This document shows positions 33,548 to 43,119 of a stretch of 64,000 nt of DNA, piece by piece. The position numbers were made by a program, and so were the translations under genes. How positions within the stretch are numbered: the stretch's first letter is position 1; every line of letters starts with the position of its first letter. Source of the DNA: G963662265 sp963668545 (GTDB lineage: Bacteria; Spirochaetota; Spirochaetia; CADAEX01); assembly GCA_963668545.1 (NCBI GenBank), contig OY764868.1:3286001-3350000 (forward strand). Direction: 5' to 3'. The notes beneath the pieces were generated by a model, which did no database searches, was not told the DNA's origin, and worked only from the letters and a program-made list of their open reading frames with translations.

Positions 33548-34552
33548 TCAGTAAACCACAGCCATAAATATCATCAGGAAAAGGGGCAGAAGCACTATGT
33601 AGAGGAGGTATGTCACCAGAAGGACATATGCTGTAAGGTCCTCGTTGACACCGGCATTCATTGCCATAGTGGAAAAATTATTTGCCGGAGGTATATGAAA
33701 TTCAAGGAAAAGAACAAAAACAATGGCACTGTCAGCATTGAGAGGTTTCAGGATGAGAAAGAAAATCAGGTAGAAAAAAATCGGGACAAGCACATACCTG
33801 ACTGCAATTACACCTGTCAGGATAAGGTTCATCTGCTTTCTGACAGAGTGGTGAAGCTTTATCCCTGCAATCATTGCCCCGAGAGTCACAAGAATCAGAG
33901 GAGCAAGTATTGTCCCCATTTTTTCAAGAGCTGAAAAAATATAAAGAAACGGCATCCCCGGATTGAAGAAAAAGGGCTGAAGGCTGAAAAGGGGAATGAA
34001 AAGCCCTGCAAGAATCCCGTATACAGGAGGCGACAGCAGGCTTTTTATGCTGAATTTTCTGCTGTGGCTGGATAAAAAATAATTCCCTACAGACCAGAGC
34101 AGCGCGCTGTAGATAAAAAGATATATCCCGATCAGGACAACAGCCTTGTCTCCTCCGAAATATTCCGACAGGAGAGGCATTGTCATTGGAAATATCTCAA
34201 TCAGGGAAATAGGGATATACCCGCCGTTGCCGAAAGCCCCGAGCGCAATCCCGGCCCCCTTCTCCCTTTTATCAAGAGGCAGAATAGAAAAAAACAGAAA
34301 TGCAAAGAGAACTGCAGCTGCTGTATTGACTACTGCTGCAAGAGGCATATAAAGGGATCCCTTAAGGACGGAAATATCAGAGCTGCCCATCTTTGTGAAA
34401 AAATAAAGGGGCAGAGCTATCCTGATCAAAAAGGCACTTACAGATTTCTGAAAATGCTGATCAACTATCCCTGACTTTCTTGCGAAAAACCCTATGCCAA
34501 GAAGGACAAGGATCTGTATTGATGTAAAGAATCCCGGCAGCATATATTCCAT
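33548..34552 (-). CDS. AEC-family transporter (auxin efflux carrier type)
   Basis: A 334-residue inner-membrane protein with about ten hydrophobic helices in two five-helix halves, the AEC arrangement. It begins MEYMLPGFFTSIQILVLLGIG and has the central FGNGGYIPISL and late FHIPPANNFSTMAM motifs, which resemble the broken helices of the bile-acid/AEC fold. Bacterial members export or import organic acids such as malate. The gene is monocistronic and divergent from the YbaK gene. Confidence 0.88.
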   Translation of the reverse strand: MEYMLPGFFTSIQILVLLGIGFFARKSGIVDQHFQKSVSAFLIRIALPLYFFTKMGSSDISVLKGSLYMPLAAVVNTAAAVLFAFLFFSILPLDKREKGAGIALGAFGNGGYIPISLIEIFPMTMPLLSEYFGGDKAVVLIGIYLFIYSALLWSVGNYFLSSHSRKFSIKSLLSPPVYGILAGLFIPLFSLQPFFFNPGMPFLYIFSALEKMGTILAPLILVTLGAMIAGIKLHHSVRKQMNLILTGVIAVRYVLVPIFFYLIFFLILKPLNADSAIVFVLFLEFHIPPANNFSTMAMNAGVNEDLTAYVLLVTYLLYIVLLPLFLMIFMAVVY

Positions 34553-34861
34553 ATCAGTATAATTATAAGAATATATATTACCTCTTTCAATGTGGAAATT
34601 ATCTTAAAAAAATAAATATTTTAACCGGTAAATAAAACTGGAAGTGATATCCGGTTTTATTGCTAAAAATATAACGGTTCCGTTATAATGCATGCAGATA
34701 ATTCTCCTAGGCAGAAAATACCGGTATTTTTAAATTATTGATCATTAACCTGACATTATCTTTTGCATATAATGAATATGCTGATAAAATCAATATTATT
34801 GACATTCTGACTGATTACCTAATGAGAATACTATAAAAACATGCTGCGGAAGGAGAACCTG
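34553..34861. other. Intergenic region between divergent genes
   Basis: 309 AT-rich bases holding the start signals for the AEC transporter and the YbaK gene. The only clear element is the palindrome at 34671; TATAAT also occurs at 34768-34773 without a matching -35. Confidence 0.5.
34671..34689 (+). promoter_or_regulatory. Palindromic operator overlapping a -10 box
   Basis: ATAACGG-TT-CCGTTAT (34671-34686) is a perfect 7+7 palindrome. Its right arm runs into TATAAT (34684-34689), with TTGCTA 18 bases further left as a weak -35. A repressor bound here would block this start. Confidence 0.45.
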
Positions 34862-35329
34862 ATGTTCGAAAAAATCAAAAACTGGCTTATTTCTGAATCG
34901 GCTGAGTTCAGGGAAGTTCACCATGGAATAACAAAAACCTCGGAGGAATCAGCAAGAGCAAGAGGAGAAGATATCTCAATCGGAGGAAAAGCACTTGTTC
35001 TTAAAACAGGGGAGACTTTCAGCATTTTTGTTTTAAGTGCTGCCGGAAAACTGGATTCCTCAGCTGTAAAAAAGCATTTAGGCATTAAAAAAACCCGTTT
35101 TGCAAGCAGTGAGGAACTGCTTGGGTTAACAGGGCTTGTTCCGGGATCTGTTCCCCCTTTTGGCAGACCTGTTATAGATCTTGATCTTTATGTTGACAAT
35201 TCAATTGTAAAAAATGAAAAAATTGCATTCAATGCAGGCTCCCTTACAGATTCAATCATCATGTCTACTGAAGACTATTTCAGACTGGCAAAGCCTGTGA
35301 TATTCAGTTTTTCAGATTTAACAGACTGA
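34862..35329 (+). CDS. YbaK/ProX-type aminoacyl-tRNA deacylase
   Basis: A 155-residue trans-editing protein that should hydrolyse mischarged tRNAs (Cys- or Ala-tRNA-Pro type). The conserved GKALVLKTG (catalytic Lys), SSEELLGLTGLVPGSVPPFG and the late NAGSLTDSIIMS are all present. I start at ATG 34862, after AAGGAGAACCT; an upstream ATG at 34841 has no ribosome site. Confidence 0.9.
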   Translation: MFEKIKNWLISESAEFREVHHGITKTSEESARARGEDISIGGKALVLKTGETFSIFVLSAAGKLDSSAVKKHLGIKKTRFASSEELLGLTGLVPGSVPPFGRPVIDLDLYVDNSIVKNEKIAFNAGSLTDSIIMSTEDYFRLAKPVIFSFSDLTD

Positions 35330-35404
35330 TTTTTTTACAGGATATCACCGCATTGAACAATCAGGCAGATCCTGTGCAGAGCTGTTTAAAAAGGAAAGAA
35401 AATA

Positions 35405-35887
35405 ATGGCGAAAATTCTTGTAAGCTCCTGTCTCCTTGGCTTTAATGTCCGTTATAACGGAAGCTGTATAAATACTGAAAATAACAGCTTTAAGATACTT
35501 GCTGAACAGCATGAAATTATTCCATTCTGCCCTGAAGTCTCAGCAGGGCTTCCCATACCAAGGCCGCCTGCAGAAATTACAGGAGGAGAGGGAGAGGATG
35601 TATTATCAGGAACAGCAGAGGTTCTTAATAACATAGGGGAAGATGTTACAGAGGCTTTTCTGAACGGGGCAAGGCTGGCACTTGATAAATGCCTCAGTGA
35701 GAATATTTTCCTGGCTGTCCTTGCAGAGCGAAGCCCTTCATGCGGAAGCAGCCTTATATATGACGGCAGCTTCAGAGGTATGACGAAAGCCGGCAGAGGA
35801 GTAACTGCTGCCCTGCTTGAAAAATCAGGTATAAAGGTGTTCAGCCAGGACAATATCTTCTTGTTAATTAAAGATTTTTCTTCATGA
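35405..35887 (+). CDS. DUF523 family protein
   Basis: A 160-residue DUF523 protein: ILVSSCLLGFNVRYNG at the start, FCPEVSAGLPIPRPPAEI, and AERSPSCGSSLIYDG, with conserved Cys residues that may bind metal or a cofactor. The function of the family is unknown. AAAGGAAAG precedes the ATG. Confidence 0.9.
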   Translation: MAKILVSSCLLGFNVRYNGSCINTENNSFKILAEQHEIIPFCPEVSAGLPIPRPPAEITGGEGEDVLSGTAEVLNNIGEDVTEAFLNGARLALDKCLSENIFLAVLAERSPSCGSSLIYDGSFRGMTKAGRGVTAALLEKSGIKVFSQDNIFLLIKDFSS

Positions 35888-35976
35888 CTATTCTTAAGAA
35901 AAATTCCTGAATTATTTTATTAAATTTGATTTTATACCTCCCTTTTCATATGTTTATTAACAGGGGAAATAAATAT

Positions 35977-36759
35977 ATGAAAAATACAGCCCTCATCACA
36001 GGGGCAAGCAGCGGAATAGGAAGGGAGCTGGCAAGGATACATGCTGAAAGAGGCGGAGACCTTGTTATTGCAGCAAGAAGCAGGGACAGGCTTGAAAAAC
36101 TGAAATCCGAGCTTGAAACGTCCTTTGGTGTTGAAGTAATTGTTATTGTCAAGGATCTGACCCGGCCGGAAGCTCCGGAGGAAATTTTCACTGAACTGAG
36201 AAACTCGGGAACAGAGATTGATTACCTTATAAACAATGCAGGTTTCGGAGGCCTGGGAAAATTCCATGAAAGGGAATGGGAAAAAGACAGTGCAATGATC
36301 AGTCTGAATATCACAGCTCTCACTGCCCTTACAAGATTGTTCCTTCCCGGTTTTGTGAAAAGAAAAAGCGGAAAGATTCTCAATATATCATCAACTGCCA
36401 GTCTCATGCCCGGACCTCTCCAGGCGGTTTACTATGCGACAAAAGCCTATGTAACATCATTCAGCAATGCACTTGCAGAGGAACTGAACGGCACAGGAGT
36501 CACAGTAACAGCCCTGCTCCCGGGTGCGACAGATACAGGCTTCGGCAGTATTTCAGGTATGGACAGGACAAGTCTGTTTGCAGAACCTGCATCCCCCCGC
36601 AGGGTTGCCGGGGACGGATACAGGGGAATGCTTGAAGGGAAACTCAATGTTGTCTCAGGTGTGAGGTTTTCACAGAAAGTAATGATTTCACTTATTCCGT
36701 TTCTGCCGAAAAAGATTATCCTCAGGCAGATCCACAGGATGCAGAAACCAATTCCCTGA
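35977..36759 (+). CDS. Short-chain dehydrogenase (YqjQ/DltE-like)
   Basis: A 260-residue SDR. TGASSGIGRELA binds the cofactor, NNAGFGGLG follows, and the catalytic set is Ser in NISSTAS with YYATKAY. RSRDRLEKL after strand 2 suggests NADPH. ATG 35977 follows CAGGGGAAAT. The next gene starts 19 bases after its stop, so the two form an operon. Confidence 0.9.
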   Translation: MKNTALITGASSGIGRELARIHAERGGDLVIAARSRDRLEKLKSELETSFGVEVIVIVKDLTRPEAPEEIFTELRNSGTEIDYLINNAGFGGLGKFHEREWEKDSAMISLNITALTALTRLFLPGFVKRKSGKILNISSTASLMPGPLQAVYYATKAYVTSFSNALAEELNGTGVTVTALLPGATDTGFGSISGMDRTSLFAEPASPRRVAGDGYRGMLEGKLNVVSGVRFSQKVMISLIPFLPKKIILRQIHRMQKPIP

Positions 36760-36778
36760 CATATTAAAGGAGAGAGAA

Positions 36779-37747
36779 ATGAAAGCTTCTTTTTACGACA
36801 GGTACGGACCGCCTGAAATACTCAAGGTAAAGGAAATTGAAAAGCCCATCCCCGGGGACAGTGAGGTTCTTGTAAAAATCCATGCGGCAACAGTCAACAG
36901 AACAGACTGCGCCACTGTCAGGGCAAAACCCTTTTTCATGAGACTGGTAACAGGACTTCTTAAACCCAGGATCAATGTAACAGGAACTGATTTTGCAGGA
37001 ACAGTGGAAGAGACAGGCAGGGATGTCATGGGATTCTCAAAGGGTGACAGGGTTTTCGGATTCAATGACACAGGTGTTGCATCACATACGGAATATCTTG
37101 TCATCAGCGGAACCGGGGGAATTGAGCACATGCCTGACAGCATATCGTTCAGTGAAGCTGCAGCAAGCTGTGAAGGGGTACACTATGCAATTAATTTCAT
37201 CAACAAGGTAGACCTCAGGGAAGGGGACAAGGTACTGGTATACGGGGCATCAGGTGCAATAGGATCTGCGGCTGTCCAGCTCCTTAAAAACAGAAATGCT
37301 GATATAACAGCGGTATGCGGAACAGAGAATATTGAACGCATCAGATCTCTGGGAATTGAAAATGTCATTGATTATGAGAAAGAGGATTTTACAAAAGTCA
37401 GCACAAGATACAGGTTTATTTTTGATACTGTCGGAAAAAGTTCCTTTTTCATATGCAGGCATCTGATGGAACCTGACGGGGCCTATATATCATCAGAGCT
37501 GGGACATTTTGGACAGAATGTTTTTCTCGCCTTAGTAACCCCTCTTTTCAGAAAAAGAACAGTCAGGTTCCCCTACCCCGACAATATCAAAGCCACCCTT
37601 GAAATAATGAAATCACTCCTTGAAACAGGCCGGTTTAAACCCCTTATTGACAGGGAATATACACTTGATCAGATAAGCGAGGCATTCAGGTATGCTGAAT
37701 CAGGAACAAAGACAGGTAATGTGATTCTGAGTATAGATGATAATTAA
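36779..37747 (+). CDS. Zinc-independent medium-chain alcohol dehydrogenase (quinone oxidoreductase-like)
   Basis: A 322-residue MDR protein. The N-terminal catalytic domain has PGDSEVLVKIHAATVNRTDC and the C-terminal Rossmann domain YGASGAIGSAAVQLLK. The zinc-binding Cys cluster is absent, as in NADPH:quinone or enoyl reductases. AAAGGAGAGAG precedes the ATG. It is coexpressed with the SDR at 35977. Confidence 0.88.
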   Translation: MKASFYDRYGPPEILKVKEIEKPIPGDSEVLVKIHAATVNRTDCATVRAKPFFMRLVTGLLKPRINVTGTDFAGTVEETGRDVMGFSKGDRVFGFNDTGVASHTEYLVISGTGGIEHMPDSISFSEAAASCEGVHYAINFINKVDLREGDKVLVYGASGAIGSAAVQLLKNRNADITAVCGTENIERIRSLGIENVIDYEKEDFTKVSTRYRFIFDTVGKSSFFICRHLMEPDGAYISSELGHFGQNVFLALVTPLFRKRTVRFPYPDNIKATLEIMKSLLETGRFKPLIDREYTLDQISEAFRYAESGTKTGNVILSIDDN

Positions 37748-37850
37748 TGCACTCTGCCCGGGTTTTCTTTATTTCTGGCTGAAACAATTGTATGATACAG
37801 AAAACGTTGTTTTATCTTAGTTCAGAATCCTTTAAAAGGAGAACCAGGCA

Positions 37851-38744
37851 ATGCCGTATTTAAAAAATATCAAGAAGAATATAAAATTACTGGAAAAGGA
37901 AAGTAAAAAAGATGAAGCTGAAAAACAGCTGCGAAGAGAGGGTAAGGAGGCAATTGGGCCGCTTGCTGAATCGATCATAGTGAAAGACAAAAGCAATGAG
38001 GTCAAACTTGACCTCCTTGGCAAACTGGTACTGAATCATGGTACAGATATGCTTACTGCAAAACTCGACGAACTGTATAAAAGCAGGCAGAAGTATCATT
38101 CAAAGATTGCATGGCTTGCATGGAGAATAAAACTGAGAGAGGCTTCAGGCCTGATGCTGAAGATACTGGAAGGAAAAGATAAAAACTATGCTTTTACAGC
38201 TCTGACTGACTGGGATATACAGATTGATTTTGAGACAATAAAAAAACTTGTTGTTCACCCAAGTACAAAAAACAGTTCTATAAAAGCGCTCGGAAATCAC
38301 AATACACAGGAATCAAGAGATATGGCGGAAAGCTTTCTGCTGGATGAATACGAATCTGCCAGGGAGGAAGCCTATAAAACCCTTTCAAAAATCGGTACAA
38401 GGGAAACCCTCTACAAACTTGCAGGAAAAGGGGTTCCTGAAAACAGATATTTCAGGGATGCTGTCAGATCCATAATAAAAAGGGAATCTGCTGCAGAAAT
38501 AGAAGAAGAGATCCTGAAACTGGAAAAAATAGGCAATTCAGAAGGTTTTTTGTCCCTTGCCCCGGGAGGCAGTTTCAACGAAAACTGCAGAAACAAAGCA
38601 GCTGTTGAAATCGGTTTAAAACTGAACAGAAAAGGGGGCAGGGAAAGCATGGAACTTGCAGCACTGGGAATAACACTCCTTACAGGCGCTGTCTCCGGAA
38701 GAGAGCTTGAGGCAGCATGGAAAGGAATCGGAACATGGTACTGA
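37851..38744 (+). CDS. HEAT-repeat-like protein of unknown function
   Basis: A 297-residue soluble, helical protein. Repeated helical pairs (EAIGPLAESIIVKDKSNEVK, NSSIKALGNHNTQESRDMAE, REEAYKTLSKIGTRETLYKL) look like HEAT or PBS-lyase-type repeats, which usually bind other proteins. The first 35 residues are highly charged. AAAGGAG precedes the ATG. No partner is evident. Confidence 0.7.
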   Translation: MPYLKNIKKNIKLLEKESKKDEAEKQLRREGKEAIGPLAESIIVKDKSNEVKLDLLGKLVLNHGTDMLTAKLDELYKSRQKYHSKIAWLAWRIKLREASGLMLKILEGKDKNYAFTALTDWDIQIDFETIKKLVVHPSTKNSSIKALGNHNTQESRDMAESFLLDEYESAREEAYKTLSKIGTRETLYKLAGKGVPENRYFRDAVRSIIKRESAAEIEEEILKLEKIGNSEGFLSLAPGGSFNENCRNKAAVEIGLKLNRKGGRESMELAALGITLLTGAVSGRELEAAWKGIGTWY

Positions 38745-38906
38745 AAAAGATTAAAAAAGATATTCATAACCCGTACTTTGTATGATATTCTGATTATATA
38801 GAGGCATTATTTAATCAGGCAGAGTTCAATCTTCCATATTAAAAAGAAAGACAACCCTTCCTGATATGAGAGGCTCACAGTAATATCAGAACATCAGGAG
38901 GAAATC

Positions 38907-39335
38907 ATGGCTATCGATAAAAACTGCATGTACTGCATGAGGGACAGCAGGGTATCAGATCTTATGCTTGAAATAGCAGAACTTAAAGTATCAACTTTCT
39001 ATTTCTTCAGGGAACAGACCCATCCGGGGAGATGCATAATTGCATTCAACAGGGGACACAAGGGGGAAATTTTCGAACTTACAGAAGAAGAGAGAAAAGA
39101 CCTTATTGATGATCTTGCAAAAGCTTCAAATGCAGTTCAGAAGGTTTTTAATCCCGACAAAATCAATTACGCATCTTTCGGGGACAAAGGGCCACATATT
39201 CATTTTCATATTGTTCCAAAATACAGGGACGGGGTAAAATGGGGAGAAATCTTCGATATGATGCCTGAGAATAAAGTATATATTGAAGATGCAGAATACA
39301 AAAAGTTTGTTGCTGCGCTCAAAGCTGAACTTTAA
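38907..39335 (+). CDS. HIT-family nucleotide hydrolase
   Basis: A 142-residue HIT protein. The catalytic motif is His97-x-His99-x-His101 (HIHFHIVP). Cys7 and Cys10 (CMYC) form the N-terminal zinc half-site common in the family. It should cleave AMP-containing dinucleotides or adenylates. AGGAGG precedes the ATG. A strong terminator follows directly. Confidence 0.92.
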   Translation: MAIDKNCMYCMRDSRVSDLMLEIAELKVSTFYFFREQTHPGRCIIAFNRGHKGEIFELTEEERKDLIDDLAKASNAVQKVFNPDKINYASFGDKGPHIHFHIVPKYRDGVKWGEIFDMMPENKVYIEDAEYKKFVAALKAEL

Positions 39336-39340
39336 AAAAA

Positions 39341-39378
39341 ACGGGTACTGTTTAATCTAACAGTACCCGTTTTTTTTC
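39341..39378. terminator. Bidirectional intrinsic terminator
   Basis: ACGGGTACTGTT (39341-39352), loop TAATCT, AACAGTACCCGT (39359-39370), with A's before and T8 after. It serves the HIT gene and the convergent universal stress protein gene. Confidence 0.92.
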
Positions 39379-39382
39379 TTTA

Positions 39383-39847
39383 TTAAACATCTTCAGCTGT
39401 TTCAGGGACTACAAGCACAGGGCAGACAGCCTTCCTTATCAGCTTTTCAGTATAGTTTCCAAGCATTCTGTTAATAATGTTCTTTCCCGCTCCCCTTCCT
39501 ATGATAATGAGGTCAACCTTCTCGTTTTTCGCTTCCTTCAGTATTTCCTCCCCGACATTCCCGATTACATAGCGGGTAGACCATTTGATCCCATCTGGCA
39601 GGAGAGGAACATAATCCTCTTTGATCTTTCTGTCGATATCATGCTTTGCCTTTATATCCACATCATCCACTTCATAGATATAGGACTTCCAGAACTGGGC
39701 ATCTGGCTCGGGAATAACATGAAACATTATTATCTCACAGCCGGTATTTCCGGCTGCAATATTAAGTGTGTAATGGAATGCTTTCATCGCATCAGTATTA
39801 AAGTCTGTGCAGAAAAGTATTTTACTGAAAATATTTCTGTAAGGCAT
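39383..39847 (-). CDS. Universal stress protein (UspA family), TRAP-linked
   Basis: A 154-residue UspA-fold protein. The ATP-binding motif is present as GRGAGKNIINRMLGNYTEKL. It is the last gene of the leftward TRAP operon, 14 bases after dctM. In other bacteria a Usp in this position (TeaD) binds ATP and tunes TRAP uptake, which is a reasonable guess here. Confidence 0.88.
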   Translation of the reverse strand: MPYRNIFSKILFCTDFNTDAMKAFHYTLNIAAGNTGCEIIMFHVIPEPDAQFWKSYIYEVDDVDIKAKHDIDRKIKEDYVPLLPDGIKWSTRYVIGNVGEEILKEAKNEKVDLIIIGRGAGKNIINRMLGNYTEKLIRKAVCPVLVVPETAEDV

Positions 39848-39861
39848 TTAAAACTCCTTAT

Positions 39862-41163
39862 CTAATGCAGAAGGTTCGGAAGAAAAAGGCATAAATCCGG
39901 AACCAGAATCAGAATAAGTGCGGAAATAATAAGCATCATTAAAAACGGAATCGCACCCTTGAAAATAACAGGAAGCGGAATATCCCTTTCCATTCCGCTC
40001 ACGACATAAACATTAACACCTACAGGAGGAGTAATAACCCCCATCTGGGTTATCACAACAACAATTACACCGAACCATACAGGATCAAAGCCTAGTTCAA
40101 GAACAACAGGGTAGAATATCGGTATGGTGAGAAGTATAAGTGCAAGCGCATCAATTATGCATCCTGCTGCAAGGAAAAACAGGATAATAACCATCATTAT
40201 CATCCATCCCGGAAGGGGAAGAGACACAAAAAACTCGGCAGCGGCAAAAGGGATACGGGAAACAGCAAGAAACCTGCCGAATATTACAGCCCCTGCAACA
40301 ATAAAGAATATCATACTTGATGTCCGTACTGTTTCAAGGATGATCTGTCTGATCTTGTGCATGTTAAGTTCTTTCTGGAAAAAAGCAATTGCAAAACTTC
40401 CTGCAGCTCCGATTGCAGCGGCTTCTATGGGGGTGAAAAAGCCGAAAAACATCCCCCCCATCACAAGGAGGAAGAGGATTATTGTTTCAATGACACCGTT
40501 CAGGGAATGAAGCCTCTCTTTCCAGGAATGCTTCGGGCCTGCAGGGCCGAGCTTATTATCTTTTGAACACCTTATATATATATTGATGCAGAAAAGTACT
40601 GTAATCATGATTCCGGGTACAATACCGGCAAGAAAAAGGCTTCCTATGGACTGTTCTGTCATCAGCGCATAAACAATAAAAACAACTGAGGGGGGGATAA
40701 GCATTCCAAGCGATCCTCCCGAGGCTACAGTCCCGGAGGCCAGGGAATCTGCATATCCGTATCTTTTCATCTCAGGAAGGGCAACCGCCGCCATGGTCGC
40801 TGCTGTTGCAGGCCCGGAACCGCATATTGCACCGAACCCTGCACAGGCGCCTACAGTTGCCATTGCAAGTCCCCCTTTCAGGTGGCCTATCCAGACATAT
40901 GCAGAGTGGAATAATCTCCTGCTTATACCTGCGTGAAAAGATACCTGCCCCATCATTACAAAAAGGGGAATTACGGTAAGCCCGTATGATGAAAAAGTCT
41001 CAAAGAGGTCTGCTGTAACCATGCTGAATGCGGCATGGGGCGAAATTATCATTGAGAATCCGATAACACCTGCTGCAAGCATTGCAAATGCAACCGGCAT
41101 ACTTGTAAGAAGCAGGGCAAAAAGAATAAAACAACCGAAAATACCGATCTGAACAGGACTCAT
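39862..41163 (-). CDS. TRAP transporter large permease (DctM)
   Basis: A 433-residue inner-membrane protein with about 12 helices, the DctM subunit that carries substrate with Na+. Typical stretches are GSGPATAATMAAVALPEM and GGSLGMLIPPSVVFIVYAL. Its start overlaps the dctQ stop by four bases. It works with the DctQ and DctP genes upstream. Confidence 0.92.
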   Translation of the reverse strand: MSPVQIGIFGCFILFALLLTSMPVAFAMLAAGVIGFSMIISPHAAFSMVTADLFETFSSYGLTVIPLFVMMGQVSFHAGISRRLFHSAYVWIGHLKGGLAMATVGACAGFGAICGSGPATAATMAAVALPEMKRYGYADSLASGTVASGGSLGMLIPPSVVFIVYALMTEQSIGSLFLAGIVPGIMITVLFCINIYIRCSKDNKLGPAGPKHSWKERLHSLNGVIETIILFLLVMGGMFFGFFTPIEAAAIGAAGSFAIAFFQKELNMHKIRQIILETVRTSSMIFFIVAGAVIFGRFLAVSRIPFAAAEFFVSLPLPGWMIMMVIILFFLAAGCIIDALALILLTIPIFYPVVLELGFDPVWFGVIVVVITQMGVITPPVGVNVYVVSGMERDIPLPVIFKGAIPFLMMLIISALILILVPDLCLFLPNLLH

Positions 41164-41642
41164 GGCTTTATCAGCTCCTTTCCGGGGTGTACAAGGTGAT
41201 ATGTAAAAACAACCATCATCAGGAAGCAGTTAAAACTGATCAGCATGGGGATCCAGAAAACAGGAAGACCCAGATTGGGAAAGACCTCCCCTGAATTGAA
41301 AAGTGAAATTCCGTGCTGAAATATTTTAACAGAAAGGACACCGAAAATCATGAGAGAGGCAAGTCTCAGTATGGTATCAAGAATTATCCTCCAGAACCTA
41401 CCGCATTTGTGATAGAAAAACTCTATCGCTATATGCCCCTTTACAGCAGTGAGATAGGGAAGAGCACATGAGACAGCAACAGCACCGCATGCCCTGACCA
41501 GGTCATATGCTCCTGTAATTCCGGTGTTGAAAATTCTCATTACAACATCAAGAACTGTTATTACAATCATCAGAAGAATAGCAGCGCCTGCAATATATGC
41601 AAGCGCAATAATTATTCTGCTTATAAGGGAAAAAATCTTCAT
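41160..41642 (-). CDS. TRAP transporter small permease (DctQ)
   Basis: A 160-residue membrane protein with four helices and the central LVRACGAVAVSCALPYLTAV segment typical of DctQ. Two bases separate it from dctP, and its stop overlaps the dctM start. Confidence 0.9.
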   Translation of the reverse strand: MKIFSLISRIIIALAYIAGAAILLMIVITVLDVVMRIFNTGITGAYDLVRACGAVAVSCALPYLTAVKGHIAIEFFYHKCGRFWRIILDTILRLASLMIFGVLSVKIFQHGISLFNSGEVFPNLGLPVFWIPMLISFNCFLMMVVFTYHLVHPGKELIKP

Positions 41643-41644
41643 TT

Positions 41645-42667
41645 CTATTTCAGCATTGCCTTGATATCTTTAAGGAAATCAGAGCCCGGAAGACCTTTGG
41701 ATTCAGCAGCATCAACATATTCTTTGTAAACAGGCTCCATTGCAGCTGTAAGCTTGCTGTTTTCACTGTCGCTGAGGGAAATAAAAGTCTTGCCCAGCTC
41801 CTTTACAAATGCGTCCCCCTGTCTGTCGCTTTCATCCCAGGCTTCTCCCTGTCTGATAATCCATTCATTGCTTACTTCTGTCATAACAGACTGCAGATCT
41901 TCAGGAAGTGACTCCCATTTCGCCTTGTTCATTACAACAAACATTGAGGTTGTGTATCCGACAGCCTTTGTATCAATTACATAATCAATAACCTCGCCCT
42001 GCTTCCACCCCTTGAGAGTTTCAACCGGACAGAAGGTTGCATCAACAACTCCTTTCTGGAGGGCTTCATAGGTATCCCCCTGGCTCATTGAAACAGGAGT
42101 TCCTCCGACAGCGGAAACTATTTTTGCGGAAAGGCCTGTAGCCCTTATTTTCATGCTGCTCATATCTGATACAGATTCAGCTTTTTTGCGGCTTGCAAGT
42201 ATGCCGGGGCCGTGAGCATGAAGATATAATACATGAACACCTGAAAGCTCTTCAGGCTGATATTTATTTACCATTTCATTGGCAATTTTAGTGGCTGTTA
42301 CACCGTCCGGATAACCAAGGGGTAGATCAAGCCCCTCGAGAAGAGGGAATCTTCCTCTTGTATATGCAAAAACACTCATACCGATATCAGCTACGCCAGT
42401 TTCCACAGCTTCATAAGTCTGAGCTGCCTTTGTCAGAGTGCCTCCGTGGAAAAGAGCTATTTTAATTCTTCCTTTTGAACGGGCTTCAACTTCCTTTGCC
42501 CATTCCTCTGCTGTCCTGGCCTGTAAGTGTGTTGCAGGAAAAAAGACTGCATAATTGAATTCGTATGTCTTGTCATCAGCCCTGGCGGCCGCTTCATCGT
42601 TCTTTTTACTGCAGCCGGAAAGCAGTATCAGAACTGTTAATAATAAGAGTGTTGTGATCTTTTTCAT
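41645..42667 (-). CDS. TRAP transporter substrate-binding lipoprotein (DctP)
   Basis: A 340-residue binding protein with a lipobox (LLSGC, Cys20), so it is held at the membrane rather than free in the periplasm. DctP signatures include NYAVFFPATHLQARTAEEWA, KIRATGLSAKIVSAVGGTPV and VDATFCPVETLKGW; the conserved Arg that binds a substrate carboxylate is in KIRATG. The start is ATG 42667 with GGAGAAACC upstream. The substrate is probably a carboxylic acid. Confidence 0.9.
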   Translation of the reverse strand: MKKITTLLLLTVLILLSGCSKKNDEAAARADDKTYEFNYAVFFPATHLQARTAEEWAKEVEARSKGRIKIALFHGGTLTKAAQTYEAVETGVADIGMSVFAYTRGRFPLLEGLDLPLGYPDGVTATKIANEMVNKYQPEELSGVHVLYLHAHGPGILASRKKAESVSDMSSMKIRATGLSAKIVSAVGGTPVSMSQGDTYEALQKGVVDATFCPVETLKGWKQGEVIDYVIDTKAVGYTTSMFVVMNKAKWESLPEDLQSVMTEVSNEWIIRQGEAWDESDRQGDAFVKELGKTFISLSDSENSKLTAAMEPVYKEYVDAAESKGLPGSDFLKDIKAMLK

Positions 42668-42889
42668 GGTTTCTCCATATAGAATTATAATTTTAAAAAG
42701 GATATATTGAATTCCCCTTTTTATCAAATGGTTTTACACTTCCATCATGCTTAAATTTTAATAATTATTCGGAAATAATGTATAATGATGCAATTCACAA
42801 TATTTACGGCAGAAAATACGGTTGGGAATAAACATATTCACCGGTACAACACAGAAACAGATAAAAACAGTCACCATACAGGAGAGATC

Positions 42890-43042
42890 ATGGAAATAAG
42901 AAAACTTGCCTTCAGCGACCTTGAGCAGCTTGACAGGCTTTATTACCAGTTCTGGGGAGAAAACTCAGACATCGAAAAAATGAAAAACAGATTCAGGCAA
43001 AAACACAGGATTCAAAAAAAAACTGCCTTGAATTTCAGCTGA
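42890..43042 (+). pseudogene. GNAT acetyltransferase, N-terminal fragment
   Basis: MEIRKLAFSDLEQLDRLYYQ, then FWGENSDIEKMKNRFRQ is the start of a GNAT enzyme with GGAGAGATC before its ATG. The frame ends after about 50 codons and the catalytic part is missing; an AraC-type gene begins 77 bases on. It was probably cut by a deletion. Confidence 0.65.
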
Positions 43043-43119
43043 AAAAAATAACCAGATCAACAGCAGTCAGGAATTATTGCACAGTAAATATATAATCCCT
43101 GAAAACAGGGGAAGATAAT

